From Novosphingobium sp. FKTRR1 (GTDB taxonomy: Bacteria > Pseudomonadota > Alphaproteobacteria > Sphingomonadales > Sphingomonadaceae): a stretch of DNA of 64,000 nt. The notes under the pieces are model-generated. The model saw only the letters and a list, made by a program, of their open reading frames with translations, did no database searches and had not been told where the DNA came from. Position numbers and translations under genes: made by a program. The stretch lies in NCBI RefSeq assembly GCF_020404405.1, contig NZ_JAIZDA010000007.1:1-64000 (forward strand), given 5' to 3'. This document shows, one piece after another, positions 9,361 through 18,270 of the stretch (positions within the stretch are counted from its first letter, which is position 1; each line of letters begins with the position of its first letter).

Positions 9361-10677
9361 TCAATCCTTGTACTGCGTCGTGAAAGTCCGCACCCGGCGC
9401 AATTCCGGGAAGCCGACCGCCCACAGCGCGGTCACGATTATGGCACCGATCCCGCCGAACACAACCGCGCCAGTGGCTCCGAGAAGCGCTGCGGCGACGC
9501 CGGATTGCATTTCGCCCAGCTCGTTCGAGGCCGAAATGGCAAGTCCCGAGATCGACGAGACACGGCCCCGCACGGCATCGGGGGTGTGAAGCTGGACGAG
9601 CGTGTTGCGGATGAACACCGAAACCATGTCCGCAGCGCCCAGCAAGGCCAGCATCAACAACGAAAACAGCAAGGAACGCGACAGCCCGAAGCCGATCGTC
9701 GCTGCGCCGAATCCGGCGACCGCCAGCAGCATCTTGTTGCCAACTTCGTTCTGGATCGGCCGGTGCGACAGGACATAGGCCACGATCGCAGCGCCAAGCC
9801 CCGGCATCGCCCGCATCAGTCCCAGTCCATAGGATCCCACTGGATGGCCGTTCCACAACAGGATGTCGCGCGCATAGACTGGCAAGAGCGCGGTGGCGCC
9901 GCCCAGCAGTACAGCGAACAGATCGAGCGAGACGCAGCCGAGCAGGAACCGGTCGTTCCACACGAAAGCCAGTCCTTCAAGGATCTGCCGCAAGGGATGG
10001 CGATCACGGTTGCCAGGCGGCGGCGGAATCTTGCGGATGCCGAATGCCGATATCGCCGCAATCAGCAGCAGCGCGGTCGATACCCAATACGGAATGTCGG
10101 CGCGGACGGCGAACAGCACGCCGGCCAGCGCCGGGCCGCCGAGGCCACCGATCTGCCAGGCCATCGAATTGATCGCGACCGCGCGCGGCATCAGGGCTGC
10201 CGGAACGATGTTGGGCGCGATCGACGCCAATGCCGGGCCGATGAACACGCGGCTGGTCCCGTGCAGCGCCCCCAGCGCAAACAGCAACGGCAAGCTAAGC
10301 AGATGCAGGTAAGTTGCAATCGCCAGGGTCAGGGCGACAGCCGTGTCGTTCAGGAGTGCAAGCCCGGTGACGGCGCGGCGATCAAACCGGTCGGCGACCA
10401 GACCGGCAACCGGCGTCAACAGGAACAGTGGCAGAAACTGCGCCAATCCCAGCAGGCCCAGTTCGAAAGCGGCTGAGCCGATGCTCATTCCGTATTGACC
10501 GCGCGCCACGTCGTAAAGCTGGTAGCCCAACACCACGACCATGCCGGTGGTCGCCACCGCAGATGCAAAGCGAGCCAGCCAGAACCGACGATAGTCGGGG
10601 ATCTGCAGAGGCGATGTCGGTTCGGACGAAGAGCGGTTCACAGCCAAGCCTCTGGCACCCGCAGCAGCGCTTGCCAA
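9361..10677 (-). CDS. MFS transporter, EntS-like exporter family
   Basis: A 438-residue major facilitator with about 12 hydrophobic segments. The MFS loop motif is seen as GLVADRFDRRAVTG after helix 2. The start IPDYRRFWLARFASAVATTGM is typical of the MFS_3 group, which contains the enterobactin exporter EntS and multidrug-type exporters. Located in the inner membrane; substrate unknown, and no siderophore genes are nearby. It is on the same strand as cysK, 97 bases upstream of it. Confidence 0.87.
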   Translation of the reverse strand: MASAAAGARGLAVNRSSSEPTSPLQIPDYRRFWLARFASAVATTGMVVVLGYQLYDVARGQYGMSIGSAAFELGLLGLAQFLPLFLLTPVAGLVADRFDRRAVTGLALLNDTAVALTLAIATYLHLLSLPLLFALGALHGTSRVFIGPALASIAPNIVPAALMPRAVAINSMAWQIGGLGGPALAGVLFAVRADIPYWVSTALLLIAAISAFGIRKIPPPPGNRDRHPLRQILEGLAFVWNDRFLLGCVSLDLFAVLLGGATALLPVYARDILLWNGHPVGSYGLGLMRAMPGLGAAIVAYVLSHRPIQNEVGNKMLLAVAGFGAATIGFGLSRSLLFSLLMLALLGAADMVSVFIRNTLVQLHTPDAVRGRVSSISGLAISASNELGEMQSGVAAALLGATGAVVFGGIGAIIVTALWAVGFPELRRVRTFTTQYKD

Positions 10678-10776
10678 GCGTCCTGACAGGACGGGCTTGT
10701 CAATAATTACGCGACAACGGTTGTGAAATGCTCAAGTGCCAGCAAGCGCTCCGGGAAGGCCTCGCACAAACCGGGG

Positions 10777-11118
10777 TTACTGGGTGCCGTTGCGTTGTGT
10801 GCGTGCGGGCATGAGCGAGCGCACGAGCTTGCCGAAATCATCGGGCCGGATGATCCGTTCGAACTGGAAACCGGCGCGATCGCCATCGGCCCACACCAGA
10901 AAAGCCTCGATCCGGCCGATGTGCTGCAAGCGCACGGTCAGCCGCTCACCCCTGCTCAGGTCAGGCGCTTCGCGAACCATGAAGCCGTTGGCTGAAATGT
11001 TGACGATGTGCAGCATGATGTCGCCCAGCCTGCGATGCTCGGCAAGCACCGGCAGGTTGATCGAATGCCGCGACGCGCGCCGCAAGTCAGTGACAGATAA
11101 CTGGGCTCCGCCTGACAT
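10777..11118 (-). CDS. PilZ domain protein
   Basis: 113 residues and essentially one PilZ domain. The c-di-GMP-binding arginines are present as RRASR near the N-terminus, followed by the N-x-S-x-x-G motif NISANG. A stand-alone PilZ protein usually acts as a c-di-GMP-responsive adaptor. A perfect AAGGAGG precedes the ATG at 11118, which rules out the longer frame to 11253. A diguanylate cyclase and the start of a cellulose operon elsewhere in the window show that c-di-GMP signalling operates here; a direct link is speculative. Confidence 0.85.
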   Translation of the reverse strand: MSGGAQLSVTDLRRASRHSINLPVLAEHRRLGDIMLHIVNISANGFMVREAPDLSRGERLTVRLQHIGRIEAFLVWADGDRAGFQFERIIRPDDFGKLVRSLMPARTQRNGTQ

Positions 11119-11198
11119 CGTACCTCCTTGCCGCAGAACGACACCCACCGTGGGCGCCTGATGCAAGTTTGGTCCGGATTGACTTACATTTGGTAAAG

Positions 11199-11232
11199 CA
11201 CCCGGCAAAAACTTGCCGCTCGTTGCCGGGTG
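11199..11232 (-). terminator. Hairpin downstream of tyrS
   Basis: CACCCGGCAA (11199-11208) pairs perfectly over ten bases with TTGCCGGGTG (11223-11232), just beyond the tyrS stop on the minus strand. Only a short U-run (CTTT) follows. It probably terminates tyrS transcription; it also lies upstream of the PilZ gene and could be in its leader. Confidence 0.6.
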
Positions 11233-11249
11233 TGCCAGCGCAGGGATCG

Positions 11250-12479
11250 TCAAGAAACCTTGATAATTCCGTGCTTTTTCTTGCCGGACGATACGCGAAT
11301 CTCACCAGAATGGAGCGAAATCTGGTAACCGTCATCGCTCACCGCGACGCCGTCAACGCGGGCGCCACCACCCGCAATCAGCCGTTTCGCCTCGCCCCGG
11401 CTGGCGGCGAAACCCAGCCCGATCAGCGCATCGACCAGTCCGATAGCGCCGGCTTCGGCCACCAGCGTGGGCAGATCCTGCCCCACTCCGCCCCCGGCAA
11501 ATGTTGCCGCGGCGGTCGCTTCGGCGGCGCGTGCCGCCTCGGCCCCGCGCACCAATCCGGTGACCTCATTGGCCAGAACTGTCTTGGCGGCGTTGATCTC
11601 GGCCCCTTCGAGCGCTTCGAGTCGGACGATCTCATCGATCGGCAGGTCGGTGAACAGGCGCAGGAACCGCCCGACATCGCGGTCGTCGGTGTTGCGCCAA
11701 TACTGCCAGAAATCGTAGTGCGGTAGGGCATCGTCGTTCAGCCACACCGCGCCGGCAGCGGTCTTGCCCATCTTGGCCCCGTCCGCCGTCGTCAGCAGCG
11801 GAGTGGTCAGGCCAAAGACTTCGGTGCCGTCCATCCGGCGCGACAGCTCGATACCGTTGACGATGTTGCCCCACTGGTCCGATCCGCCCATCTGCAACCG
11901 CACGCCGCCGGTCTTGCTGAGATGGCGGAAGTCATAACCTTGCAGAATCATGTAGTTGAATTCGAGGAAGGTCATCGGCTGTTCGCGCTCAAGCCGCAGC
12001 TTGACCGAATCGAATGAAAGCATGCGGTTGACGGTGAAGTGCGTGCCGACCTGCTGCAGCAGTTCGATGTAACCCAGCTTGCCCAGCCAGTCGTGGTTGT
12101 TGACCATGATCGCATCGGTCGGACCGTCGCCAAAGGTCAGCAATCGCGAAAACACCGTGCGGATCGAGGCGATATTGGCCTCGATCGTGGCATCGCTCAA
12201 CATTTTGCGGCTTTCATCGCGCCCGGTCGGGTCGCCGATGCGGGTGGTGCCGCCACCCATCAGGACGACCGGCTTGTGCCCGGCCTGTTGCAGGCGGCGC
12301 AGCATCATGATCTGCACCAGACTGCCGATGTGCAACGAAGGCGCGGTCGCATCGAAGCCGATATAGCCCGGCACAATGCCTTCGCTCGCGAGCTTGTCCA
12401 GCCCGGCGCCATCGGTCAGCTGGTGGATGTAGCCCCGCTCGTCTAGCAGGCGCAGCAGCGTTGAGGTATATTCGGTCAT
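11250..12479 (-). CDS. tyrS: Tyrosyl-tRNA synthetase
   Basis: Charges tRNA-Tyr. 409 residues, the bacterial TyrRS length. The class I HIGH motif appears as HIGS (50-53), the KMSKS motif as KMGKT near residue 237, and the C-terminal 60 residues form the S4 RNA-binding domain ([16 protein letters not shown]). A hairpin follows the gene. It is divergent from the DOMON-like gene with a 42-base gap. Confidence 0.96.
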   Translation of the reverse strand: MTEYTSTLLRLLDERGYIHQLTDGAGLDKLASEGIVPGYIGFDATAPSLHIGSLVQIMMLRRLQQAGHKPVVLMGGGTTRIGDPTGRDESRKMLSDATIEANIASIRTVFSRLLTFGDGPTDAIMVNNHDWLGKLGYIELLQQVGTHFTVNRMLSFDSVKLRLEREQPMTFLEFNYMILQGYDFRHLSKTGGVRLQMGGSDQWGNIVNGIELSRRMDGTEVFGLTTPLLTTADGAKMGKTAAGAVWLNDDALPHYDFWQYWRNTDDRDVGRFLRLFTDLPIDEIVRLEALEGAEINAAKTVLANEVTGLVRGAEAARAAEATAAATFAGGGVGQDLPTLVAEAGAIGLVDALIGLGFAASRGEAKRLIAGGGARVDGVAVSDDGYQISLHSGEIRVSSGKKKHGIIKVS

Positions 12480-12521
12480 GTCCGGCCTTCGTGTTTAGGC
12501 CCGCGCGCCTAGCACGGAGAG

Positions 12522-13073
12522 TTGCGCTTGGAAACGTTCGAGCTTGTCCCCCACCCGGCGCACCCTTCGTTCTGCCTGCAAGGCATCAGCGCGAGATTGC
12601 TGGCTTTTGATGCATATTGGCTGACTTTGCGCTTCAGCTTGGCAGGCGCCCGTGCCGTGGTACTGCCCCCACTGGCGGGCAAGGGGCGGGCTGACGGGTT
12701 GTGGCGCACGACCTGCTTCGAACTGTTCGTCGCCGGTGCTGACCCTGGCGGGGGTTATGCAGAATTCAACCTGTCACCGTCCGAACGCTGGGCTGCCTAT
12801 GATTTCACCGGCTATCGCGAAGGGATGGCCGATCGCGCCATGCCGCGCGATCCGGTGTGCACCGCACGGCGCGGAGGCGGCACGCTGATCTTCGACGTAG
12901 CCATTCCGCGCGCCGCCTTGCCGCCGTTGCCCTGGCGTTATGGCCTGAGCGCGGTGATCGAGGAGGCGGGCGGGGTGATCTCGTACTGGGCTATCGCGCA
13001 CCGGCCCGACAAACCCGATTTCCACCATCCCGCTTGCTTCGCGGCCACGCTTGCGGCACCGGATTGCGCATGA
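12522..13073 (+). CDS. DOMON-like domain protein
   Basis: 183 residues with no signal peptide. The body resembles the DOMON-like proteins of sphingomonads, a beta-sandwich fold sometimes linked to sugar or haem binding (GLWRTTCFELFVAG, YAEFNLSPSERWAAYDF). Function unknown. The start is read as TTG at 12522 behind CGGAGAG; a second in-frame TTG at 12528 is possible. Its stop overlaps the ATG of the next gene (ATGA), so translation is coupled with the muramidase-like gene. Confidence 0.75.
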   Translation: MRLETFELVPHPAHPSFCLQGISARLLAFDAYWLTLRFSLAGARAVVLPPLAGKGRADGLWRTTCFELFVAGADPGGGYAEFNLSPSERWAAYDFTGYREGMADRAMPRDPVCTARRGGGTLIFDVAIPRAALPPLPWRYGLSAVIEEAGGVISYWAIAHRPDKPDFHHPACFAATLAAPDCA

Positions 13074-14272
13074 ACTTCGGTATCGATCGCCTGCTCGCCG
13101 ACCCTGCCTTGCGCCGCCCGCTCGCCGGTCGCCGCGTCGCGCTGGTAGCGCACCCCGCCTCGTTGACAGCCAATCTGGTCCATAGCGTCGATGCGCTGGC
13201 CGCGCTCGATGACGTGAACCTGACCGCCGCTTTCGGCCCACAACACGGGCTGAAGGGCGACAAGCAGGACAACATGGTGGAAAGCGCCGACACCGTCGAC
13301 CCGGCATTGGGCATCCCGGTGTTCAGCCTTTACGGGCAGGTGCGTCGCCCGACGCCTGCGATGATGGACAGCGCCGACGTGTTCCTGTTCGATCTGCAGG
13401 ATCTGGGCTGCCGCATCTACACCTTCCTCACGACGTTGCTCTACCTGCTCGAAGCCGCAGCGGGCACCGGCAAGGCGGTGTGGGTGCTCGACCGACCCAA
13501 TCCGGCTGGGCGCCCGATCGAGGGCACTACGCTGTTACCGGGCTGGGAAAGCTTCGTTGGTGCAGGGCCCCTGCCGATGCGCCATGGCATGACGCTGGGC
13601 GAGATGGGCCATTGGTTCGTCGCGCACTACGGACTTGATGTCGATTACCGGGTCATTGCCATGGAAGGCTGGACCCCGGAAACCGCACCGGGTTTCGGCT
13701 GGCCCGAAAGCCGCATCTGGGTGAACCCGTCGCCCAATGCCGCCAGCCTCAACATGGCGCGCGCCTATGCCGGTACGGTGATGATCGAGGGGGCGACCCT
13801 GTCCGAAGGGCGCGGCACCACCCGCCCGCTCGAAGTGCTGTTCGGTGCGCCCGACGTCGATGCGCGCGCGGTCCATGCCGAAATGAGCAAGGCTGCGCCA
13901 CAGTGGCTGGCGGGTTGCGCCATCCGCGAATGCTGGTTCGAGCCGACCTTCCACAAGCACGCCGGTGCGCTGTGCAACGGCCTGATGATCCATGCCGAGG
14001 GTGGCTTCTACGACCACCACGCCTTCCGCCCCTGGCGCTTGCAGGCGCTGGCGTTCAAGGCAATCCGCAGACTTTACCCGGACTACCCGCTGTGGCGCGA
14101 CTTCGCGTATGAGTACGTGTTCGACAAGCTGGCGATCGACGTGATCAACGGCGGGCCTGTGCTGCGCCAATGGGTCGACGATGCAGGCGCGCTGCCGGGC
14201 GATCTGGATGCACTGGCAGGCGCGGACGAGGCCGCGTGGGCGGCGGACCGGGCGGCGTTTCTGCTGTATTGA
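13070..14272 (+). CDS. NamZ-family (DUF1343) exo-N-acetylmuramidase-like protein
   Basis: 400 residues matching the DUF1343 family, whose characterised member NamZ removes terminal MurNAc from peptidoglycan fragments (family GH171). Recognisable segments are GRRVALVAHPASLT, AFGPQHGLKGDKQDNM, VFLFDLQDLGCRIYTF, and LSEGRGTTRPLE. No signal peptide is seen, which fits a cytoplasmic role in recycling wall sugars; NamZ of Bacillus is secreted. The ATG at 13070 overlaps the preceding stop by four bases. Confidence 0.83.
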   Translation: MNFGIDRLLADPALRRPLAGRRVALVAHPASLTANLVHSVDALAALDDVNLTAAFGPQHGLKGDKQDNMVESADTVDPALGIPVFSLYGQVRRPTPAMMDSADVFLFDLQDLGCRIYTFLTTLLYLLEAAAGTGKAVWVLDRPNPAGRPIEGTTLLPGWESFVGAGPLPMRHGMTLGEMGHWFVAHYGLDVDYRVIAMEGWTPETAPGFGWPESRIWVNPSPNAASLNMARAYAGTVMIEGATLSEGRGTTRPLEVLFGAPDVDARAVHAEMSKAAPQWLAGCAIRECWFEPTFHKHAGALCNGLMIHAEGGFYDHHAFRPWRLQALAFKAIRRLYPDYPLWRDFAYEYVFDKLAIDVINGGPVLRQWVDDAGALPGDLDALAGADEAAWAADRAAFLLY

Positions 14273-14293
14273 AGCGAACGGCGCTGGAGCGCC

Positions 14294-15475
14294 TCAATGC
14301 TTCTTGCGCGTCAACTCGCGCATCGCACCGTCCAGCCCTTCGAGTGTAAGCGGGAACATGCTGCCGCCGACCAAGTCCTTGATCATCTTGGTCGACTGCG
14401 AATATGTCCACTGCTTTTCGGGTACGGGATTGAGCCATACCGTAGCCGGATAAGTCTGCGCCATGCGGTGCAGCCAAACTGCGCCCGCTTCCTCGTTGAA
14501 GTGCTCCACACTGCCGCCCGGATGACTGATCTCGTAGGGGCTCATCGCCGCATCGCCGACGAACACGATCTTGTAGTCGTGGCCGTATTTGTGGAGGATG
14601 TCCCAGGTATTGGTCCGCTCTGCCCAGCGGCGCTTGTTGTCCTTCCACACCCCTTCGTACAGGCAGTTGTGGAAATAGAAGAACTCCATGTTCTTGAATT
14701 CGGTCGTTGCGGCGCTGAACAGCTCTTCGACCAGCTTGATGAACGGGTCCATCGATCCGCCCACATCAAGCAAGAGCAACAGTTTTACCGCGTTGCGCTT
14801 TTCCGGGCGCATCTTGATGTCGAGCCAACCCTGCCGCGCGGTTCCCTCGATCGTCCCGTCAAGGTCGAGCTCGTCCGCCGCACCCTCACGGGCGAAGCGG
14901 CGGAGGCGGCGCAGCGCGATCTTGATGTTGCGTGTGCCCAATTCGCGGGTGTTGTCGAGGTTCTGGAACTCGCGCTTTTCCCACACTTTCACCGCGCGGC
15001 CGTGCTTGGCTTCGCCGCCGATGCGCACGCCTTCAGGGTTGTAGCCCGAATTGCCGAACGGGCTGGTGCCGCCGGTGCCGATCCACTTGTTGCCGCCCTG
15101 ATGGCGCTTTTCCTGCTCCTCAAGCCGCTTTTTCAGCGTGTCCATGAGTTCGTCCCAAGACCCGAGGGCCTTGATCTTTTCCATCTCCTCTTCGGACAGG
15201 AACTTCTCGGCCACGGCCTTCAGCCAGTCCTCGGGGATCTCGACCGGACGTTGACCGTAGTCGGTGAGCAGGCCCTTGAACACTTTGTTGAACACCTGAT
15301 CGAAGCGGTCGAGCAGGCCTTCGTCCTTCACGAAAGTGGTACGCGACAAGTAGTAGAACGCTTCGGGCGTCTGTTCGATCACGTCCTTTTCCAGCGCTTC
15401 GAGCAGGACGAGATGCTCCTTGAAGCTGGCCTGGATACCGGCCGCGCGCAACTCGTCGATGAAGTTGAAGAACAT
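14294..15475 (-). CDS. VWA domain protein (CoxE-like, COG3552 type)
   Basis: 393 residues. The C-terminal half is a von Willebrand A domain with a MIDAS-like motif LLLLLDVGGSMDP near residue 235; the N-terminal half is helical and charged. Such proteins partner MoxR AAA ATPases in metal-dependent remodelling or metallation of other proteins. The likely partner is the MoxR gene at 17201-18043, on the same strand but separated by three genes. AAGGA precedes the ATG at 15475 (MFFNFIDELRAAG); the longer frame runs into the next gene. Confidence 0.87.
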   Translation of the reverse strand: MFFNFIDELRAAGIQASFKEHLVLLEALEKDVIEQTPEAFYYLSRTTFVKDEGLLDRFDQVFNKVFKGLLTDYGQRPVEIPEDWLKAVAEKFLSEEEMEKIKALGSWDELMDTLKKRLEEQEKRHQGGNKWIGTGGTSPFGNSGYNPEGVRIGGEAKHGRAVKVWEKREFQNLDNTRELGTRNIKIALRRLRRFAREGAADELDLDGTIEGTARQGWLDIKMRPEKRNAVKLLLLLDVGGSMDPFIKLVEELFSAATTEFKNMEFFYFHNCLYEGVWKDNKRRWAERTNTWDILHKYGHDYKIVFVGDAAMSPYEISHPGGSVEHFNEEAGAVWLHRMAQTYPATVWLNPVPEKQWTYSQSTKMIKDLVGGSMFPLTLEGLDGAMRELTRKKH

Positions 15476-15479
15476 CGGT

Positions 15480-15926
15480 TCAATCCTTGGTTGCGGGCGC
15501 GGAAGTGGTCGGGGTTGCAGGGGCGGGCGGTTGCTGAGGCCACTGCTCGAGCGCGGGGTCGATCTGCGCCCAGTCGGGAGCATCCTGCGTCCAGATGACG
15601 ACTTCGGGTTTGAGGTCGTGCGGCTGGTCGAGCACACCGAAGCGCACGGTTTTCAGATGTGGTCGCGCCGAGCTTTGGCCATAGACTTGCGTGCCGCAGC
15701 TTGCGCAGAAGTGGAAGGTCAGCGTGTTGCCGCTCGCCGCCGTCCATGTGGCCGCGCCAAGGGTGCCCTCGATCGCGACCGCTTCAGCCGGGAAGATGGC
15801 GTTGTGCGTCGGGCCACCGGCGGCAATGGTCTGGCACTGGCGGCACCAGCACTGGCGCGTCGTGGCGGGTTTGGCGCCGATGTTGAGGGTGACCGCGCCG
15901 CATGCGCACTTTCCGGTGTAGCCCAT
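15480..15926 (-). CDS. GFA family zinc protein
   Basis: 148 residues with the zinc cysteines of the GFA/CENP-V fold: CACGAV, CWCRQC and CASCGTQVYG. The family is named for a glutathione-dependent formaldehyde-activating enzyme, but most members have no proven activity. The C-terminal 30 residues are a Pro/Ala/Thr-rich tail. Four bases separate it from the VWA gene, so they are probably cotranscribed. It is divergent from the LigF-like transferase, with 79 bases between the starts. Confidence 0.85.
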   Translation of the reverse strand: MGYTGKCACGAVTLNIGAKPATTRQCWCRQCQTIAAGGPTHNAIFPAEAVAIEGTLGAATWTAASGNTLTFHFCASCGTQVYGQSSARPHLKTVRFGVLDQPHDLKPEVVIWTQDAPDWAQIDPALEQWPQQPPAPATPTTSAPATKD

Positions 15927-16005
15927 GGCTCCAGCTCCGATAGGGTATTGTTCGTGTTGCATACAATTGGCTATGGTGTGTCCGTACGGAGAGGATAACA
16001 TCAAA

Positions 16006-16746
16006 ATGCTCAAGCTCTACAGTTTCGGCCCCGCCGCCAATTCGATGAAGCCCTTGCTGACCCTGTTCGAAAAGGGCCTGCCGTTCGAGGCCAACCGGCT
16101 CGATCCTGCTACCTTTCAGCACCACAGCGACTGGTTCAAGGCGATCAACCCGCGCGGTCAGGTGCCCGCGCTGGTCGATGGCGAGCATGTCATCACCGAA
16201 TCGACTGTGATCTGCGAATACCTTGAGGACGAACACCCGACCGAAGTCGTACTGCGTCCCGCTGACAGCTTTGGTCGTGCGCAGATGCGGGTGTGGACCA
16301 AGTGGGTCGACGAATACTTCTGTTGGTGCGTCTCGACGATCGGCTGGCACCGCTATGTCGGCAACATGGTCAAGGCGCTGTCTGACGCCGAATTCGAGGA
16401 AAAGGTCGCCGCAATCCCGGTGGTGGAACAGCAAATCAAGTGGCGCCGCGCCCGCGAAGGCTTTCCGCAGGACATGCTGGACGAGGAGATGCGCAAGATC
16501 GCCTTCAGCGTGAAGCGTCTCGACGATCACTTGCGCGACAACGAATGGCTGGTTCCCGGGCAGTACACGCTGGCCGATATCTGCAACTTCGCCATAGCCA
16601 ACGGAATGCAGTTCGGCTTTCCCGAATTCGTGAGCAAGGAAGCGACGCCCGGTCTTGTCCGCTGGATCGAACAGATCAACGCGCGCCCGGCGGCAAAGAC
16701 CATGTTCGGCGCGGTCGAACTCGAAAAGCTGGGCCCGCGCGAATAA
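16006..16746 (+). CDS. Glutathione S-transferase, LigF-like beta-etherase
   Basis: 246 residues with an N-terminal thioredoxin-like domain and a C-terminal helical domain. From memory the sequence is strikingly close to LigF of Sphingobium SYK-6, which uses glutathione to cleave beta-aryl ether bonds of lignin dimers. Shared segments are LKLYSFGPAANSMKPL, INPRGQVPAL, ESTVICEYLEDE, WTKWVDEYFCWCVSTIGW, IKWRRAREGFPQ and TLADICNFAIANG. GAGAGGA precedes the ATG at 16006. The local neighbours are not lig dehydrogenase or lyase genes, so the physiological substrate may differ. GST family certain; etherase activity inferred. Confidence 0.85.
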   Translation: MLKLYSFGPAANSMKPLLTLFEKGLPFEANRLDPATFQHHSDWFKAINPRGQVPALVDGEHVITESTVICEYLEDEHPTEVVLRPADSFGRAQMRVWTKWVDEYFCWCVSTIGWHRYVGNMVKALSDAEFEEKVAAIPVVEQQIKWRRAREGFPQDMLDEEMRKIAFSVKRLDDHLRDNEWLVPGQYTLADICNFAIANGMQFGFPEFVSKEATPGLVRWIEQINARPAAKTMFGAVELEKLGPRE

Positions 16747-16771
16747 GGTCGGCGGACGAACAGAGCCGCGC

Positions 16772-17197
16772 CTACTCACTGACGGTGAAGTCGTAGCACA
16801 TCGCGCCCAGCGAATAGGGGTTCACGCCCCCGGGCAGGCGGCGGTTTACCGTCAGAAAGCCGATGATCTTGTTGTTCTTCATGATCGCCGGCGGGGCCAC
16901 CGTCGTCTCGTTGAACGGGGAGAACAGAGCATCCGGGCTGCCATATTCACCGATCCGATTCCAGATCGAATCCGAGGAATAGCGGCTGCCGAAGTTGCCA
17001 TAGCGGTTGAAGATGCTGAGGCTGTCGTACCGGTCGGCCAATTTGCCGAGAAACTTCTTGTCGACCATGATCATGGCGCCATCGAAATGGGCGCAGGGGG
17101 CGGGACGTGCGTACACAGAGTCAGGCACGAACGCGCCGCCGAACAGCGCCGCCGCCACCAACAGACCGACAAGAGTGGGCCTACTGGTGGCGACCAA
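16772..17197 (-). CDS. Small secreted protein of unknown function
   Basis: 141 residues with an N-terminal signal-like segment (LVGLLVAAALFGGAFVPDSVYA), then a mature part rich in Asn, Tyr and Phe with two cysteines (APCAHFDGA and AMCYDFTVSE) that could form a disulfide. I do not recognise the family. The start is TTG at 17197, three bases after the moxR stop, with no ATG before the hydrophobic segment. The position suggests cotranscription with moxR. Confidence 0.6.
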   Translation of the reverse strand: MVATSRPTLVGLLVAAALFGGAFVPDSVYARPAPCAHFDGAMIMVDKKFLGKLADRYDSLSIFNRYGNFGSRYSSDSIWNRIGEYGSPDALFSPFNETTVAPPAIMKNNKIIGFLTVNRRLPGGVNPYSLGAMCYDFTVSE

Positions 17198-17200
17198 ACG

Positions 17201-18043
17201 TCAACTCCCGCGGCGAGCCATGAAGGCAAGCCGTTCGAACAGCATGATATCCTGCTCATTCTTGAGCAAAGCACCATGCAGCGGCGGAATCGCCTTGGTA
17301 GGGTCGCGATTCTGCAGCACGTCCAAAGGCATGTCTTCGTTCAGCAACAGCTTGAGCCAGTCCAGAAGTTCGCTGGTAGAGGGCTTCTTCTTCAAGCCCG
17401 GAACCTCGCGCACTTCATAAAACACTTCGAGCGCTTTTGCTATCAAAGTCTTCTGAATTCCGGGGAAGTGGACGTCGATGATCGCCTGCATTGTCGCCCG
17501 GTCGGGGAACTTGATGTAATGAAAGAAACAACGGCGCAGGAACGCGTCGGGCAGTTCCTTTTCGTTGTTGGACGTGATCACCACGATCGGCCGTTCCTTG
17601 GCCGTGATCCGCTCCTGCGTTTCATAGACGTCGAAGCTCATCCGGTCGAGTTCCTGCAACAAGTCGTTGGGAAACTCGATGTCGGCCTTGTCGATTTCGT
17701 CGATCAGCAGCACGGGCAGTTCGGGCGCGGTGAAGGCTTCCCACAGCTTGCCCTTCTTGATGTAGTTGGCGATGTCATGGACGCGCTCGTCGCCCAGTTG
17801 GCCATCGCGCAGGCGGGCCACCGCATCGTATTCATACAGGCCCTGCTGCGCCTTGGTGGTCGACTTGATGTTCCATTCGATCAAGGGCGCGCCCACCGCC
17901 TTGGCGATTTCATGCGCCAGCACAGTCTTGCCGGTGCCGGGTTCGCCCTTCACCAGCAAGGGCCGCCGCAGCAGCACGGCGGCGTTGACCGCCACCTTCA
18001 GGTCATCGGTGGCAACGTAATTGCTGGTACCTTCGAACCGCAT
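17201..18043 (-). CDS. MoxR family AAA+ ATPase
   Basis: 280 residues. Walker A GEPGTGKT at 33-40, Walker B VLLIDEID at 111-118, and an arginine-finger region LPDAFLRRCFFHY. MoxR proteins work with VWA partners as chaperones for maturation of large enzyme complexes. The candidate partner is the VWA gene at 14294-15475. ATG at 18043 (MRFEGTSNYVATDD) chosen; the longer frame upstream is unconserved. Confidence 0.92.
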   Translation of the reverse strand: MRFEGTSNYVATDDLKVAVNAAVLLRRPLLVKGEPGTGKTVLAHEIAKAVGAPLIEWNIKSTTKAQQGLYEYDAVARLRDGQLGDERVHDIANYIKKGKLWEAFTAPELPVLLIDEIDKADIEFPNDLLQELDRMSFDVYETQERITAKERPIVVITSNNEKELPDAFLRRCFFHYIKFPDRATMQAIIDVHFPGIQKTLIAKALEVFYEVREVPGLKKKPSTSELLDWLKLLLNEDMPLDVLQNRDPTKAIPPLHGALLKNEQDIMLFERLAFMARRGS

Positions 18044-18270
18044 GGGCTCCCCCGTTCTCTTTAAGCAAGCGATTAAGCCTAGAGGGTGCCTTTGCCTTGC
18101 GCAAGAGGGCGAAAACGGTGTGACCGGATGGGCAGGTGCCTCCCTCGACAAATAAGGCTGGCAGAAAAGGGATTCGCGTCATTTTTGCGTTGAGCCAGCG
18201 TTGCCATTGTCGCGCGCGCTTGGCAGGGAGAGCGCGCAGGGGATGCCGGGGCCGGGAATACGGAGCGTTG

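Noticed and set aside
9505..10476. A 323-codon plus-strand frame opposite the EntS-like MFS gene
   Set aside because: Arg/Gln-rich shadow of a clear membrane protein gene; no conserved motif.
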